This document shows positions 45,925 through 54,662 of a DNA stretch of 64,000 nt, piece by piece. The translations under genes were made by a program, and so were the position numbers. Positions within the stretch are counted from its first letter, which is position 1. Every line of letters starts with the position of its first letter. Location of the stretch: the NCBI RefSeq assembly GCF_910588395.1, contig NZ_CAJUPA010000008.1, forward strand, positions 3,538 to 67,537, written 5' to 3'. The notes under the pieces are model-generated. The model was not told the origin of the DNA, did no database searches, and saw only the letters and a list, made by a program, of their open reading frames with translations. Source of the stretch: an uncultured Faecalibaculum sp. Lineage in GTDB: Bacteria > Bacillota_I > Bacilli_A > Erysipelotrichales > Erysipelotrichaceae.

Positions 45925-46752
45925 ATGGAAGAACGGCTTGTGTTGCAGGCAGACAGACAGGAATCCCTGGAACAGCATCTGAAACGGATCCCCGGATTGT
46001 CCCGGCGGCAGATCTCCCGGCTGAAATTCCTTGCCGGCGGTCTCCGGGTCAACGGCAGCTCTGTCCGGGCCACGCATCCGCTGCAACCCGGCGATCAGAT
46101 CTCGCTGTATCTCCATGAAACCGCCTGTCGTCAGCCAGTCCCGTATGCCATTCTGTACGAAGACCAGCTGCTGCTGGTGGTGGACAAACCGGCAGGATTG
46201 GTGGTGCATCCATCCCCGGGCCATGAAACGGATTCCATGCAGACTGTGCTGGAAACCACGCTGAGTCATCCGCTGTATCTCAAAGGCCGGCTGGACAAGG
46301 ATACCTCCGGGGTGCTGGTCTTCGGCAAAGCCGACTGGGTGCCCTCTGTGACCAGGACCGACAAACTCTACCTTGCCCTGTGCCGGGGAAATCCCGGCAG
46401 CTGCACCATCGATCAGCCCCTGGCGCTGCAGGACCGGAAAATGGTCCCTGCACCGGAAGGCTTCAGTGCCAGCACCCATATCCGGCCCATCCGCTCCATC
46501 CCTGAGGGAACCATGATTTCCGTCAGGATCGAGCACGGCAGGATGCATCAGATCCGGGCCCATCTGGCTTCCATTGGTCATCCGCTGCTTCAGGATCCAC
46601 TGTACGGCGAAGCCGGCAGCCAGGGGCGTGCCATGCTGCACTGCGTCACCTGTCGGCTGGTGCATCCGCTGACGAAACAGACACTGGTCATTTCCAGCAG
46701 GCTGCCGGAAGACTTTCTGCATGTATCCGGCGTATCATTGCCAGTGACATGA
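45925..46752 (+). CDS. RluA-family pseudouridine synthase
   Basis: 275 aa. N-terminal S4-like RNA-binding part (SRRQISRLKFLAGGLRVNG) and catalytic domain with Asp in GRLDKDTSGVLVF; VVDKPAGLVVHPSPGH and GRMHQIRAHLASIGHPLLQDPLYG are family blocks. Modifies uridine in rRNA or tRNA. Follows the tRNA by 66 nt with its own AAAGGAG. Confidence 0.92.
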   Translation: MEERLVLQADRQESLEQHLKRIPGLSRRQISRLKFLAGGLRVNGSSVRATHPLQPGDQISLYLHETACRQPVPYAILYEDQLLLVVDKPAGLVVHPSPGHETDSMQTVLETTLSHPLYLKGRLDKDTSGVLVFGKADWVPSVTRTDKLYLALCRGNPGSCTIDQPLALQDRKMVPAPEGFSASTHIRPIRSIPEGTMISVRIEHGRMHQIRAHLASIGHPLLQDPLYGEAGSQGRAMLHCVTCRLVHPLTKQTLVISSRLPEDFLHVSGVSLPVT

Positions 46753-46794
46753 TTCCGGTCGCAGATCCTGAATCGGGATCCGGGAGGTGCATCC

Positions 46795-47397
46795 ATGGAA
46801 TACCGTCTGCTGTCGCTTTTCATCGGCTATCTGTGCGGCTGCGTGCTGTTCAGTCCCATCGTGGCCAGAGCCCGGGGCAAAAACATCTATGAAGAAGGAT
46901 CGGGCAATCCGGGCATGGCCAACACCGGCCGGGTGCTGGGAAAAGGCGCCGCTGCGCTGGTGCTGCTGGGAGACGGTCTGAAAACCGTTCTGGCCATTGT
47001 GATCTGCCGGCTGCTGTTTCCCGCAGCCGGCTCCATCCTCACACTGTATGCAGGACTGGGGGCAGCCCTGGGCCACTGCTATCCCTTCTGGCGTCATTTT
47101 CAGGGCGGTAAGGGCGTGGCAGTACTGGCTGTCACCTATGTCCTGTACGCACCGCTGTATGGCATCATTTCCCTGCTCGCCGGCGGACTCTGTGTCCTGT
47201 GCCGCATGGGACTGAAATGGGGTGCAGCCATCATCTCTCTGGCTTTTTCCGTGTGTCTGGGACTGGCCGGCAGCCGGGAAGCCTTCTTTGTCTCCCTGGC
47301 CATGGCCGCTTTGATGATTGCACGCAACAGCCGGAAAACGCTGCTGGACGCAAAAAGCAAAGAGAGCCGGTCGGCAGATGAATCCGCAGCGGAGTGA
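46795..47397 (+). CDS. plsY: Glycerol-3-phosphate acyltransferase PlsY-like
   Basis: 200 aa, about five membrane segments. GSGNPGMANTGRVLGKG and GHCYPFWRHFQGGKGVA match PlsY motifs 1 and 2 (the usual GATN is GMAN). Uses acyl-phosphate to make lysophosphatidate at the membrane. A charged tail (KSKESRSADESAAE) follows. GGGAGGTG before ATG 46795; 42 nt after the RluA gene. Confidence 0.87.
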   Translation: MEYRLLSLFIGYLCGCVLFSPIVARARGKNIYEEGSGNPGMANTGRVLGKGAAALVLLGDGLKTVLAIVICRLLFPAAGSILTLYAGLGAALGHCYPFWRHFQGGKGVAVLAVTYVLYAPLYGIISLLAGGLCVLCRMGLKWGAAIISLAFSVCLGLAGSREAFFVSLAMAALMIARNSRKTLLDAKSKESRSADESAAE

Positions 47398-47475
47398 ACC
47401 GGGGCTGAATCGCCGGGGAACCGGAACACCGGACTGTTCTGACCGGCATCAGGACAGCCCGGTGTTTTTCACACA

Positions 47476-47504
47476 TGGACACATTCTCCCCCAGATGCGA
47501 TAAT
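47476..47504 (+). promoter_or_regulatory. Promoter of the metalloprotease gene, leaderless candidate
   Basis: TGGACA (47476-47481), 17-nt spacer, GATAAT (47499-47504) with an extended TGC before it. The -10 ends 7 nt before ATG 47512, which would thus be at or near +1. No Shine-Dalgarno is present. Confidence 0.5.
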
Positions 47505-47511
47505 GAGCCAC

Positions 47512-48540
47512 ATGAAACGAAACGCGGTTTTTCACGTCACATTCGGCACCATTCTGGGCACCGCCCTGGTCTTCAGCCTCGTGTACTGGGGCCTGCCCTG
47601 GATCCTGGAGTATTTCGGCTATCCCCCGGATCTGCTGCTTGATCAGACCATGCGGCTGTACTTCGGTATCCTCTGGGCCGCCGTTCACTTCATCCGCTCC
47701 GGCCTGCGGCATTCCGCCCTGGGATTTTTCGTCCGCTTCCTGCGCACCTGCCTGCTTCTGGCAGCTCTGTGCCTCAGCGGCTATTACGTCTATGAGTACC
47801 TTCTGCCCGATCATTCCATCGAGCAGTTCCGCCAGATTTTTGACCAGGCAAAGGAAGCCGTCCAGAAACAGAACATAGACCTGGAAGGCTATACCTTCAC
47901 AGAACAGCGGGAAGGCCTGCCGGAAGTCGGCGTCAAAGCCGCTCTCTCCGAAGAAGAAATCCGGCAGATGCTGGAAGCAAACGTCTATGCCCTCCCGGAC
48001 TGGCTCCTCCAGCAGACCAATGTGATCCGGATCCTGGACGATGCAGCCTTCAGACAGGCCATGGCCGAACACAACATTCAGTCATCGGGTCTTGTCGCCG
48101 GTTTTTCCACCTATTCCTACACTGACAACGGCTCCGGTCTTCTGGAAAGCAATCACGACGAAGAAGTCTTCCTGCGCCTGGAAAGCCTGGAAGCTGCCAC
48201 CACCGCCCACGAACTCACCCACTGCTTTGACTTTGAACATGACATCACGCAGAAAAACGCCGACAGTGACTACACGGAAACTGTCCGCCAGGTCTATGCA
48301 CAGCAGCCTGCTCTGATCTCTGCCTACGGCGCCATGGACATCAGTGAGTTTTTCGCTGAAGCCGGATCTCTGTACATCATGAATCCCGCGCTTCTGCAGC
48401 AGAAAAGCCCAGAGCTGTATCAGGTGTTCGAAGCCCTCTATGGCCCGGCACAGGAGAGTATTCAGCAGCAGGAATCATTTGATCTGATGGAGTGGCTGCA
48501 GAACATTCAGTGGCCGGATCTCTCCAGTCTGCATCTGTAG
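47512..48540 (+). CDS. Membrane-anchored zinc metalloprotease-like protein (lethal-factor/ATLF-like)
   Basis: 342 aa. Three N-terminal membrane helices (about 8-32, 48-64, 75-95), then an extracytoplasmic domain. TTAHELTHCFDFEHD holds HExxH and DISEFFAEAGSLYIMNP the downstream glutamate, the arrangement of ATLF/Pro-Pro-endopeptidase-like gluzincins. Secreted relatives lack the membrane part, so this one may act on surface proteins. An ATG at 47503 overlaps the -10 box; 47512 is preferred. Confidence 0.75.
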   Translation: MKRNAVFHVTFGTILGTALVFSLVYWGLPWILEYFGYPPDLLLDQTMRLYFGILWAAVHFIRSGLRHSALGFFVRFLRTCLLLAALCLSGYYVYEYLLPDHSIEQFRQIFDQAKEAVQKQNIDLEGYTFTEQREGLPEVGVKAALSEEEIRQMLEANVYALPDWLLQQTNVIRILDDAAFRQAMAEHNIQSSGLVAGFSTYSYTDNGSGLLESNHDEEVFLRLESLEAATTAHELTHCFDFEHDITQKNADSDYTETVRQVYAQQPALISAYGAMDISEFFAEAGSLYIMNPALLQQKSPELYQVFEALYGPAQESIQQQESFDLMEWLQNIQWPDLSSLHL

Positions 48541-48586
48541 CCTGCCGATGGGCTGCCTGTCGGCAGCCATGACAGGGCGTATACAG

Positions 48587-48635
48587 GAAAAGCGGGAATC
48601 TGTCTCCACGGATTTGGAGCGGATTCCCGCTTTTT
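48587..48635. terminator. Bidirectional terminator
   Basis: AAAGCGGGAATC pairs with GATTCCCGCTTTTT (48622-48635) between the convergent protease and flavodoxin genes. Confidence 0.8.
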
Positions 48636-48656
48636 ATGCGCGTAAAATTATGATGT

Positions 48657-49232
48657 TCAGCTTTCCTGTCGCCTGTCCAGATCTTCCAGTGTGGTTCTGG
48701 TTTCCGTGATCCATGCCGAGATATCCGCATCGCCGGGATCCTGACTGAATCCCTTTGCCTGCTGCCAGCCTTTCCGGATGCCGAAGCTGTCCAGAATCTC
48801 TTCGGCCTTGTCGGCTTCCTTTTGGGAGGCGATGGTGAAGGGAAACCAGGTTTTGTCCTTGATGTTGTTCTCCATCAGAAACAGCTGGGAAGGCTGTGCC
48901 GGTTCACCATACCAGATGGGAAAGCCGAAATAAATAACAGAATAGGCGCCCCAGTTATCGGGCACCGTCTGCTTCAGCTTGAAGTCGTCCGAGCGCAGTT
49001 CCCCGATTTCTTCCACGGTCAGCGGTTCATGATTCAGCAGTTCTGCAAAATCCCGGTCTGTTTCGATCTCGAAGAGATCTGCATCCAGTTCTTTGGCAGT
49101 TTTCTCTGCGATTTCCTCCACACCATCATCCAGGGAATAGTACACCACCAGAGATTTTTCGGAAGGAGCCGAAGAACAGCCGGCAACCAGAAACAGGGCT
49201 GCCAGAAGCAATGCCAGAATGCGCCTGCCCAT
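48657..49232 (-). CDS. Flavodoxin-like lipoprotein
   Basis: 191 aa. Signal with lipobox LVAGC (Cys19), then a flavodoxin fold (SLVVYYSLDDGVEEIAEKTA, VIYFGFPIWYGEPAQ). The usual phosphate loop TGNT/TGxTxxxA reads SLDDGVEEIA, so FMN binding may be weak. The surface location points to an electron carrier outside the membrane. Start overlaps the stop of the preceding 70-aa gene (TGATG). Confidence 0.82.
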   Translation of the reverse strand: MGRRILALLLAALFLVAGCSSAPSEKSLVVYYSLDDGVEEIAEKTAKELDADLFEIETDRDFAELLNHEPLTVEEIGELRSDDFKLKQTVPDNWGAYSVIYFGFPIWYGEPAQPSQLFLMENNIKDKTWFPFTIASQKEADKAEEILDSFGIRKGWQQAKGFSQDPGDADISAWITETRTTLEDLDRRQES

Positions 49233-49444
49233 CAGTAGTCCACCGTGCCTTCCAGCATATCCGCCTGGGATTTGCTTTCTTCGGAAAACGGATCCATGTC
49301 ATCAATCATCTGTGACTGCTGCAGGGACTGTTCGGAAACCGGCTTGTCACTTACCGGTCCTGTTTTCTGCCATAACAGACTGAAGACGATCAGTGCGGCT
49401 ACAGCGATGGCGACTGCAATCAACAGCCATTTCCAGAGTTTCAT
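49232..49444 (-). CDS. Single-TM protein, 70 aa
   Basis: One N-terminal helix (LLIAVAIAVAALIVFSLLW) and an acidic, Ser/Gln-rich tail. AGGAGG precedes the ATG at 49444. Translationally coupled to the flavodoxin-like lipoprotein, so probably its membrane partner. Confidence 0.65.
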   Translation of the reverse strand: MKLWKWLLIAVAIAVAALIVFSLLWQKTGPVSDKPVSEQSLQQSQMIDDMDPFSEESKSQADMLEGTVDY

Positions 49445-49465
49445 AGCAACCTCCTCAGCGTTATC

Positions 49466-50008
49466 TTAACTTTCCAGGTAGATTGTCCCCTGTAATGGAG
49501 CAACACATTTATAGGTATGTGGCACTTCACCGTTCAGAGTAAAGTAAACGATTGCAGTTGCTTGCAATGTGGTGGGGTTCTGATAGTAAATGTTGTTTAC
49601 AACAATAATCGAATTGCTTACAGAAGTCTTGCAATTGAAGCCAGATACGCTATATCCACCAACAATATAACCTCCGACAATGATGTCGATCGTGTACCAG
49701 TAAGACAAGAAAGAGAATGATCTTTTATTCTCGACGTAATTTGAACCAGCAAAAGGATTTATTGAATTATTATCATCAATATAGTTCGTTATTACAACTT
49801 CAGCACCAGTTTGAGCAAACGTATCATTAATTCTTTGTTCAAGGGCTTCTTCCGAGATGTCTGCTGGTACACTAATTTCTGTAGCTTTGAGAACGGATCC
49901 AACTTCTTCCTCGGTGGGGTTAGCGTGAATCTGATACGGAATTAAACTGGTACAGAAAAGGCAAATCATAGTCATAAAGGAAAACAGGACCTTACTAATT
50001 TTTTTCAT
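49466..50008 (-). CDS. Secreted protein of unknown family
   Basis: 180 aa. Signal peptide MKKISKVLFSFMTMICLFCTS with cleavage near HANP. The mature part is Asn/Ser/Tyr-rich with GGYIVGGYSVSGFNCK and two Cys that could form a disulfide (FNCK, YKCV). Low GC, unlike its neighbours, and bordered on the right by AT-rich non-coding DNA, both signs of acquisition. No relative recognised. Confidence 0.6.
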   Translation of the reverse strand: MKKISKVLFSFMTMICLFCTSLIPYQIHANPTEEEVGSVLKATEISVPADISEEALEQRINDTFAQTGAEVVITNYIDDNNSINPFAGSNYVENKRSFSFLSYWYTIDIIVGGYIVGGYSVSGFNCKTSVSNSIIVVNNIYYQNPTTLQATAIVYFTLNGEVPHTYKCVAPLQGTIYLES

Positions 50009-50056
50009 AATTATCTTTCTTTCAAATCAAATTGCCACTAACGAAATATAGGAGTA

Positions 50057-50227
50057 TTAAGCATTAGTAGCCGACTGTTTAAGTTGATCATGAAGCCATT
50101 GAGGTTCCAATCCACCAATGCAGTCTCGTCCCTTTGTTCTCTCAAACTGCTTTATACGCAAATACTTCTTTGTATACAAATACCAGCGTATCAGCCAGCG
50201 AAAGAGATTATATTTGTCATATCCCAA
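50057..50227 (-). CDS. Possible short ORF or gene fragment
   Basis: A 56-codon frame from TTG 50227 to TAA 50057 encodes a basic, aromatic peptide (YNLFRWLIRWYLYTKKYLRI) ending in PQWLHDQLKQSATNA. It looks protein-like but has no ribosome binding site. It may be the remnant of a larger gene. The rest of 50009-50538 is AT-rich and shows nothing else but the hairpin at 50447. Confidence 0.25.
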   Translation of the reverse strand: MGYDKYNLFRWLIRWYLYTKKYLRIKQFERTKGRDCIGGLEPQWLHDQLKQSATNA

Positions 50228-50446
50228 ATGAAATCACAATTACAATTCTTTCCGAAAGCGCTTCCTTAATCAAATCTTATCATAGTTTCAATTACATTCA
50301 AGAGTGATACGCGAAATATTCTATTGTATCATATCACTAAACTATTTTAATATTATCGTTTATAATCCATGAACAGTTAGATGTACAAGTTCTGTGAATA
50401 CTTTCCAGATTATAAATGGTCTTTGGTTCTGCATACTCCACAGGAA

Positions 50447-50476
50447 AACAGCCAGAATCAAAGGACTCTGGCTGTT
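50447..50476. terminator. Hairpin downstream of the phosphoesterase gene
   Basis: AACAGCCAGA (50447-50456) pairs with TCTGGCTGTT (50467-50476); on the minus strand TTCC follows. It ends the leftward BMP-phosphoesterase transcript. Confidence 0.6.
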
Positions 50477-50538
50477 ATCTGCAACTCCATGGCAGAAGCT
50501 CGCTCCTGCACCTATGCATAAATCTGAAGGCAATGAAG

Positions 50539-51192
50539 TCAGACTCCTGCTTCTTTTCCGCTGACGCCCTGCCTTTCATCGGCATCTTCGGGGATTTCCA
50601 GATCCAGGACATACTTGCCGAAGGCATTCACGGTTTTCGTGTTCTCCAGCATGGAGACCCGGGACATCTGTCCGTCGTAGCTCAGATGCATGTGACCGTA
50701 GAAAAACCAGGAAGGGCGGTACTTCTCAATCAGGCGGTTGAAGCAGGGAAACCCCTCATGAGCGCCTTTGCCGTCGCCGTGACCTTTGGCCGGAGAGTGG
50801 GTCACCAGCACATCAAACCTCTTTTTCCGCCAGAGGGGATACCAGAGTTTCCGGATCCGTTTCTCCATTTCCTGTTCGGTGTACTGGAACGGGCCTTTTT
50901 TGTACCGCCGGCTGCCGCCCAGGCCCAGAAACCGGATGCCCTGGTACTCGAAGATCTCATCTTCGATGCAGATGCAGCCTTCCGGGGGATTCGTGACGTA
51001 TTTCTCGTCGTGATTGCCGCAGACATAAAGAAGGGGACCGTTGAACATCGTGGCGAGAAAACTCAGATACCGGGCGGGGAGATCGCCGCAGGAGATGATC
51101 AGATCGATGTCCTGCAGCATGGAGCGGTCAAAGTGATCGTACAGGGCACGGTCCACTTCGTCGGATAGGACCAGGACCCTGAGGCGCTTCAT
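50539..51192 (-). CDS. Calcineurin-like metallophosphoesterase
   Basis: 217 aa. Metal ligands in ISCGDL, CGNHDE, LVTHSPAKGHGD and GHMHLSY; the first block VLVLSDEVD keeps Asp but lacks the usual DxH His. Hydrolyses a phosphodiester or monoester. It overlaps the BMP-domain gene by 4 nt, so the two act together. Confidence 0.87.
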   Translation of the reverse strand: MKRLRVLVLSDEVDRALYDHFDRSMLQDIDLIISCGDLPARYLSFLATMFNGPLLYVCGNHDEKYVTNPPEGCICIEDEIFEYQGIRFLGLGGSRRYKKGPFQYTEQEMEKRIRKLWYPLWRKKRFDVLVTHSPAKGHGDGKGAHEGFPCFNRLIEKYRPSWFFYGHMHLSYDGQMSRVSMLENTKTVNAFGKYVLDLEIPEDADERQGVSGKEAGV

Positions 51193-53075
51193 GCAGACTC
51201 CTTTACCCGGGAAATGCCATGGGTGCGGATGACGCCGGAGGCATCATCGGTGAATTCGTCCAGACCGGGGATGGATCCCACGATGTTGGACAGCAGCCAG
51301 TCCATGTCCATGAGCTGTTCCGGAGACAGCGTTTCGCCCTGATGACAGCGGATCTGCCCTTCCTGATCCTTCAGCTCATCCCGGAAGGGCTGCAGTCCGT
51401 GGCGGAGGTTTTCCCGGACAATGCCAATGAGCCGTCTGGTCTGCTCCGGTACCACGTTTGTCATTTCCAGGTCGATCATGCCATTGGACACGCCCCACCA
51501 GTAGTTCACGGAACGTCCGCCTTCACCGTGTTCCTCGTTCCAGCGGCGGTTGCGGATGCGCTGCATCATCTTCGTGTAGAACTGTCCCCAGTATTCCAGA
51601 TCATAGGTCACTTTCACGAACTGCCCGTGGCGCAGATCGTACAGGCCGAATTCCCGGCTGGTGATCACATTGGGATCGAAGTCGATGCCCGCAATGAACA
51701 GCAGATCCGCGTCCCGGGGAATCTGTCCGGCGCTTTTTGTGGTGGTGGACCAGTCCAGATACACCCGGGCTTCCGGGTTGGTCATCAGGGCACCCAGGGC
51801 AAAGGCGTTCAGACTGGCGATGGAGCCGTAGATCGGGTAGTCCGCCAGATAGCCGATGTGGCCGGAGACCGTGAGGATCCCGGCGATCATTCCCGATAGA
51901 AACTGCGATTCGTAACGGCGGCCGAAATAGGTGCGGATGTGACCGGTGAGGGTATTGAGACTGCAGTTGAACATCTTGATGTCCGGATGCGCGGCGCCGA
52001 AACGGATGCTGGAACGAAGCATTTCAGGGCTGGTGGTGAAGATCACGTTATAGCCCTGTTTCAGGGCTTCTTCCATGGCTTCCATTTCCTGTTCCGGTGT
52101 GTTGACTTCAAACCAGGCTCTGGTGTCGATTTCCGGCATTTCCTGATTCAGATACGCCCGGCCTTGTTCATGATGGCGGGTCCAGGCGCTGGTTTCGGGA
52201 TTCCGCCGGTGAATGAACGCCGCCCGGGGTTCGCCGTAGAGCCGGGAGAGCAGGGACTTCCGGTCTTCTTCCGTGCCGGTTTCCAGCTGTGCCCGGGGTT
52301 TTTCGGGCCAAACAGAGAAATCCTCCCAGACTTTCTTCACCTGCTGTTCCAGCTGGCCGTTGCCGATTTCTTCAAAATCCTTCAGTCCGTAGATTTCCAG
52401 AAACAGCAGGAAGGCATCTGCTGCGGGGATCTGCAGCTGGCTGCCGCCGAGTTTGAGGAAAATCTGCGAAAACCGGTTCCAGGCAGATTTCACATCCTCC
52501 CGCAGCGTCTGATCCCAGGGTCTGTCGTCTGTGCCCAGCACCACATCCAGCCGTTTCCAGCTGCCCGGGGTGGAGAACCGCAGCCAGGACACACCGGTTT
52601 TTTCCTGGGCTTCCAGAGACTCGAAATAAGCCTCGGCTTTGGGAGAGTGGTCGTTTTCCGGGATCAGCCTGATGACTTTGGCCAGGATTTCCGGTGCCTG
52701 GAGGTATTTCAGGACAGAAACCCGTTTGTTGCCTTCCTGTACATAATACTGACCCAGGTACTCCACACAGATGATCGGTTCCCGGATCCCTTCTTCCAGC
52801 TGGGCTTCATAGAGCCTGGTCCATTTTCCGGCAAATTCGCTGCCGGGCTCCAGCAGGGGCATGAAATCCGCGGCGAAGGAATTGGTCCGCCCCCGGGTCC
52901 GGGTGCCCGTCACGGCTTCCAGCGGAATGGAACCTGCGGGCAGTTCCTGCGTTTTGAGAATTTTCAGCTGCTGGTCCTCCAGCGCCGGCAGATAGGGGTC
53001 CAGACCCTGCGCCGAGCGGTTTTTCACACACCGCAGACCGGCTTTGCGCGCGGCTTCATATGCTTCCAGGGACAT
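51189..53075 (-). CDS. Cytosolic ParB-like / BMP-domain fusion protein
   Basis: 628 aa, no signal peptide. Residues about 1-170 contain a ParB-like core (CVEYLGQYYVQEGNKRVSVLKYLQ), about 170-300 are a linker, and 310-560 form a BMP/PnrA-type periplasmic-binding fold (NVIFTTSPEMLRSSIRFGAAHPDIKMFNC, FLSGMIAGILTVSGHIGYLADYP). BMP proteins are normally lipoproteins feeding nucleoside importers; here no export signal or transporter is present. It may be an intracellular nucleoside sensor working with the phosphoesterase. GGAGG before the ATG at 53075. Confidence 0.8.
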   Translation of the reverse strand: MSLEAYEAARKAGLRCVKNRSAQGLDPYLPALEDQQLKILKTQELPAGSIPLEAVTGTRTRGRTNSFAADFMPLLEPGSEFAGKWTRLYEAQLEEGIREPIICVEYLGQYYVQEGNKRVSVLKYLQAPEILAKVIRLIPENDHSPKAEAYFESLEAQEKTGVSWLRFSTPGSWKRLDVVLGTDDRPWDQTLREDVKSAWNRFSQIFLKLGGSQLQIPAADAFLLFLEIYGLKDFEEIGNGQLEQQVKKVWEDFSVWPEKPRAQLETGTEEDRKSLLSRLYGEPRAAFIHRRNPETSAWTRHHEQGRAYLNQEMPEIDTRAWFEVNTPEQEMEAMEEALKQGYNVIFTTSPEMLRSSIRFGAAHPDIKMFNCSLNTLTGHIRTYFGRRYESQFLSGMIAGILTVSGHIGYLADYPIYGSIASLNAFALGALMTNPEARVYLDWSTTTKSAGQIPRDADLLFIAGIDFDPNVITSREFGLYDLRHGQFVKVTYDLEYWGQFYTKMMQRIRNRRWNEEHGEGGRSVNYWWGVSNGMIDLEMTNVVPEQTRRLIGIVRENLRHGLQPFRDELKDQEGQIRCHQGETLSPEQLMDMDWLLSNIVGSIPGLDEFTDDASGVIRTHGISRVKESA

Positions 53076-53116
53076 AGAGTTCCTCCTTTTCTGTATCGTC
53101 TGTCTTTATTTTATGC

Positions 53117-53145
53117 TCTGTCCCGGCGGAATGAGACGGGACAGA
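53117..53145. promoter_or_regulatory. Hairpin upstream of the BMP-domain gene
   Basis: TCTGTCCCG (53117-53125) pairs with CGGGACAGA (53137-53145). On the minus strand it precedes an AT-rich stretch and the start codon by about 40 nt. It could be an operator or attenuator; its arms resemble the TIR core of the 24184 element. Confidence 0.4.
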
Positions 53146-53264
53146 CTTCCGGCTTTGTTTCAAACCGGCAGGAGTGATCTGCCACGGCAGCCAGATCCGC
53201 CAGCCCGGAGTGAGACGCCAGAGTTTCATGATCTGTTCTTCGGGAATAACAGCCAGAAAAACAC

Positions 53265-53291
53265 CCGGAGTTTCTGCCAGAACACCGGGTG
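53265..53291 (-). terminator. Terminator of the MATE gene
   Basis: CACCCGG (53272-53278) and CCGGGTG (53285-53291) pair; the minus-strand transcript then has TTTTT. Confidence 0.7.
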
Positions 53292-53297
53292 CTGTCT

Positions 53298-54662
53298 TCA
53301 GCTGGCCGCCGGGCGGTGATACAGGGGTCTGACCTGAGTGCGGATCACCTTGCGCAGGCCCAGGGCAGTGACCGTGACGGAGATCACCTCCGCCAGCGGG
53401 AACGCCAGCCACACCAGATTGAGATTGCCGGTCTGTGCCAGCAGCCAGGCCAGGGGAATCAGCGCCCCCAGCTGGCGGATGATGGATACCCACATGGCGA
53501 TCATGCCGTGGCCCATGGCCTGGAAGAAGGAACCGCAGATGATGCCGAAGCCTGCCGGCACAAAGCACAGGGAAATGATCCGCAGAGCCGGAATCCCGAT
53601 GGCTTTCATGTTGTCGCTGGCCTGGAACAGATCCAGAAACAGACCCGGCAGCAGCTGAAACAGCAGCAGTCCCACTGTCATGATGCCCAGGGCATAGGCG
53701 ATGGCCAGCTTCAGCGTCCGCAGGATCCTCTCCGGCTTGCCGGCGCCATAGTTGTAGGCCACAATGGGCACCATGCCGTTGTTCAGCCCGAAGATGGGCA
53801 TGAAGACAAAGCTCTGGAGTTTGAAGTAGACACCCAGCACTGCGGCGGCTGTGGTGGAGAAGGCGATCAGGATCTGGTTCAGGCAGAAGGTCATGATGCT
53901 GCCGATGGACTGCAGAATGATCGACGGCAGTCCCACGCTGTAGATGTGCCGGATGATGTCGCCCCGGGGCCGGAAGTGCCGGAAGCCGATCTGAATCTCC
54001 CTGTTGAAGCATTTGTTGAACCAGATGCCCGCGGCACCACCGATGATCTGACCGGTCACCGTGGCAATGGCAGCCCCGGCTACACCCAGGGCGGGAAAGC
54101 CGCAGTATCCGAAAATCAGGATGGGATCCAGCACGATGTTGATCGCGGCGCCGGTGAGCTGACTGATCATGGTGAGATTCGTCCGGCCGGTGGAGGCCAG
54201 GATCTTTTCGTTCATGGTCTGGAGAAACAGACCGATGCCAAACACCGACACGATCCACATATACTGGAATCCTTCTTCGGCAATCACAGCGGAAGAAGTC
54301 TGAAAGGTGAAAAAGGGGCGGGCAATGAGCATGCCGGTCACGGCGAACAGCGCATAGCTTGCCAGGGCCAGGAAAATGCCGTTTTCCGCCGTGGCATTGG
54401 CGGATCTCTGGTCCTTTTCCCCCAGGCAGCGGGAGAGCCAGGCATTGACACCCACTCCGGTTCCCACGCCCACGGCGATCATCAGGTTCTGCCAGGGAAA
54501 GGCCAGGGAGACAGCCGTCAGGGCATCTTCCGACAGACTGGCCACATAGATGGAATCCACCACGTTGTACAGCGCCTGCACCAGCATGGAAATCATCATG
54601 GGGATGGACATGGATATCAGCAGCCGTCCCACCGGCTGAATGCCCATTTTGTTTTCGTTCAA
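53298..54662 (-). CDS. MATE-family efflux transporter
   Basis: 454 aa, about twelve membrane helices. PMMISMLVQALYNVVDSIYV, GVGTGVGVNAWLSRCLGEKD and the second-half repeat VPIVAYNYGAGKPERI are MATE (NorM/DinF) signatures. Exchanges drugs or metabolites for protons or sodium. The start is preceded by AGGAGAG. Confidence 0.93.
   Translation of the reverse strand: MNENKMGIQPVGRLLISMSIPMMISMLVQALYNVVDSIYVASLSEDALTAVSLAFPWQNLMIAVGVGTGVGVNAWLSRCLGEKDQRSANATAENGIFLALASYALFAVTGMLIARPFFTFQTSSAVIAEEGFQYMWIVSVFGIGLFLQTMNEKILASTGRTNLTMISQLTGAAINIVLDPILIFGYCGFPALGVAGAAIATVTGQIIGGAAGIWFNKCFNREIQIGFRHFRPRGDIIRHIYSVGLPSIILQSIGSIMTFCLNQILIAFSTTAAAVLGVYFKLQSFVFMPIFGLNNGMVPIVAYNYGAGKPERILRTLKLAIAYALGIMTVGLLLFQLLPGLFLDLFQASDNMKAIGIPALRIISLCFVPAGFGIICGSFFQAMGHGMIAMWVSIIRQLGALIPLAWLLAQTGNLNLVWLAFPLAEVISVTVTALGLRKVIRTQVRPLYHRPAAS

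Noticed and set aside
51939..53177. 412-codon plus-strand frame over the BMP-domain gene
   Set aside because: Shadow; no ribosome site or recognisable motif.
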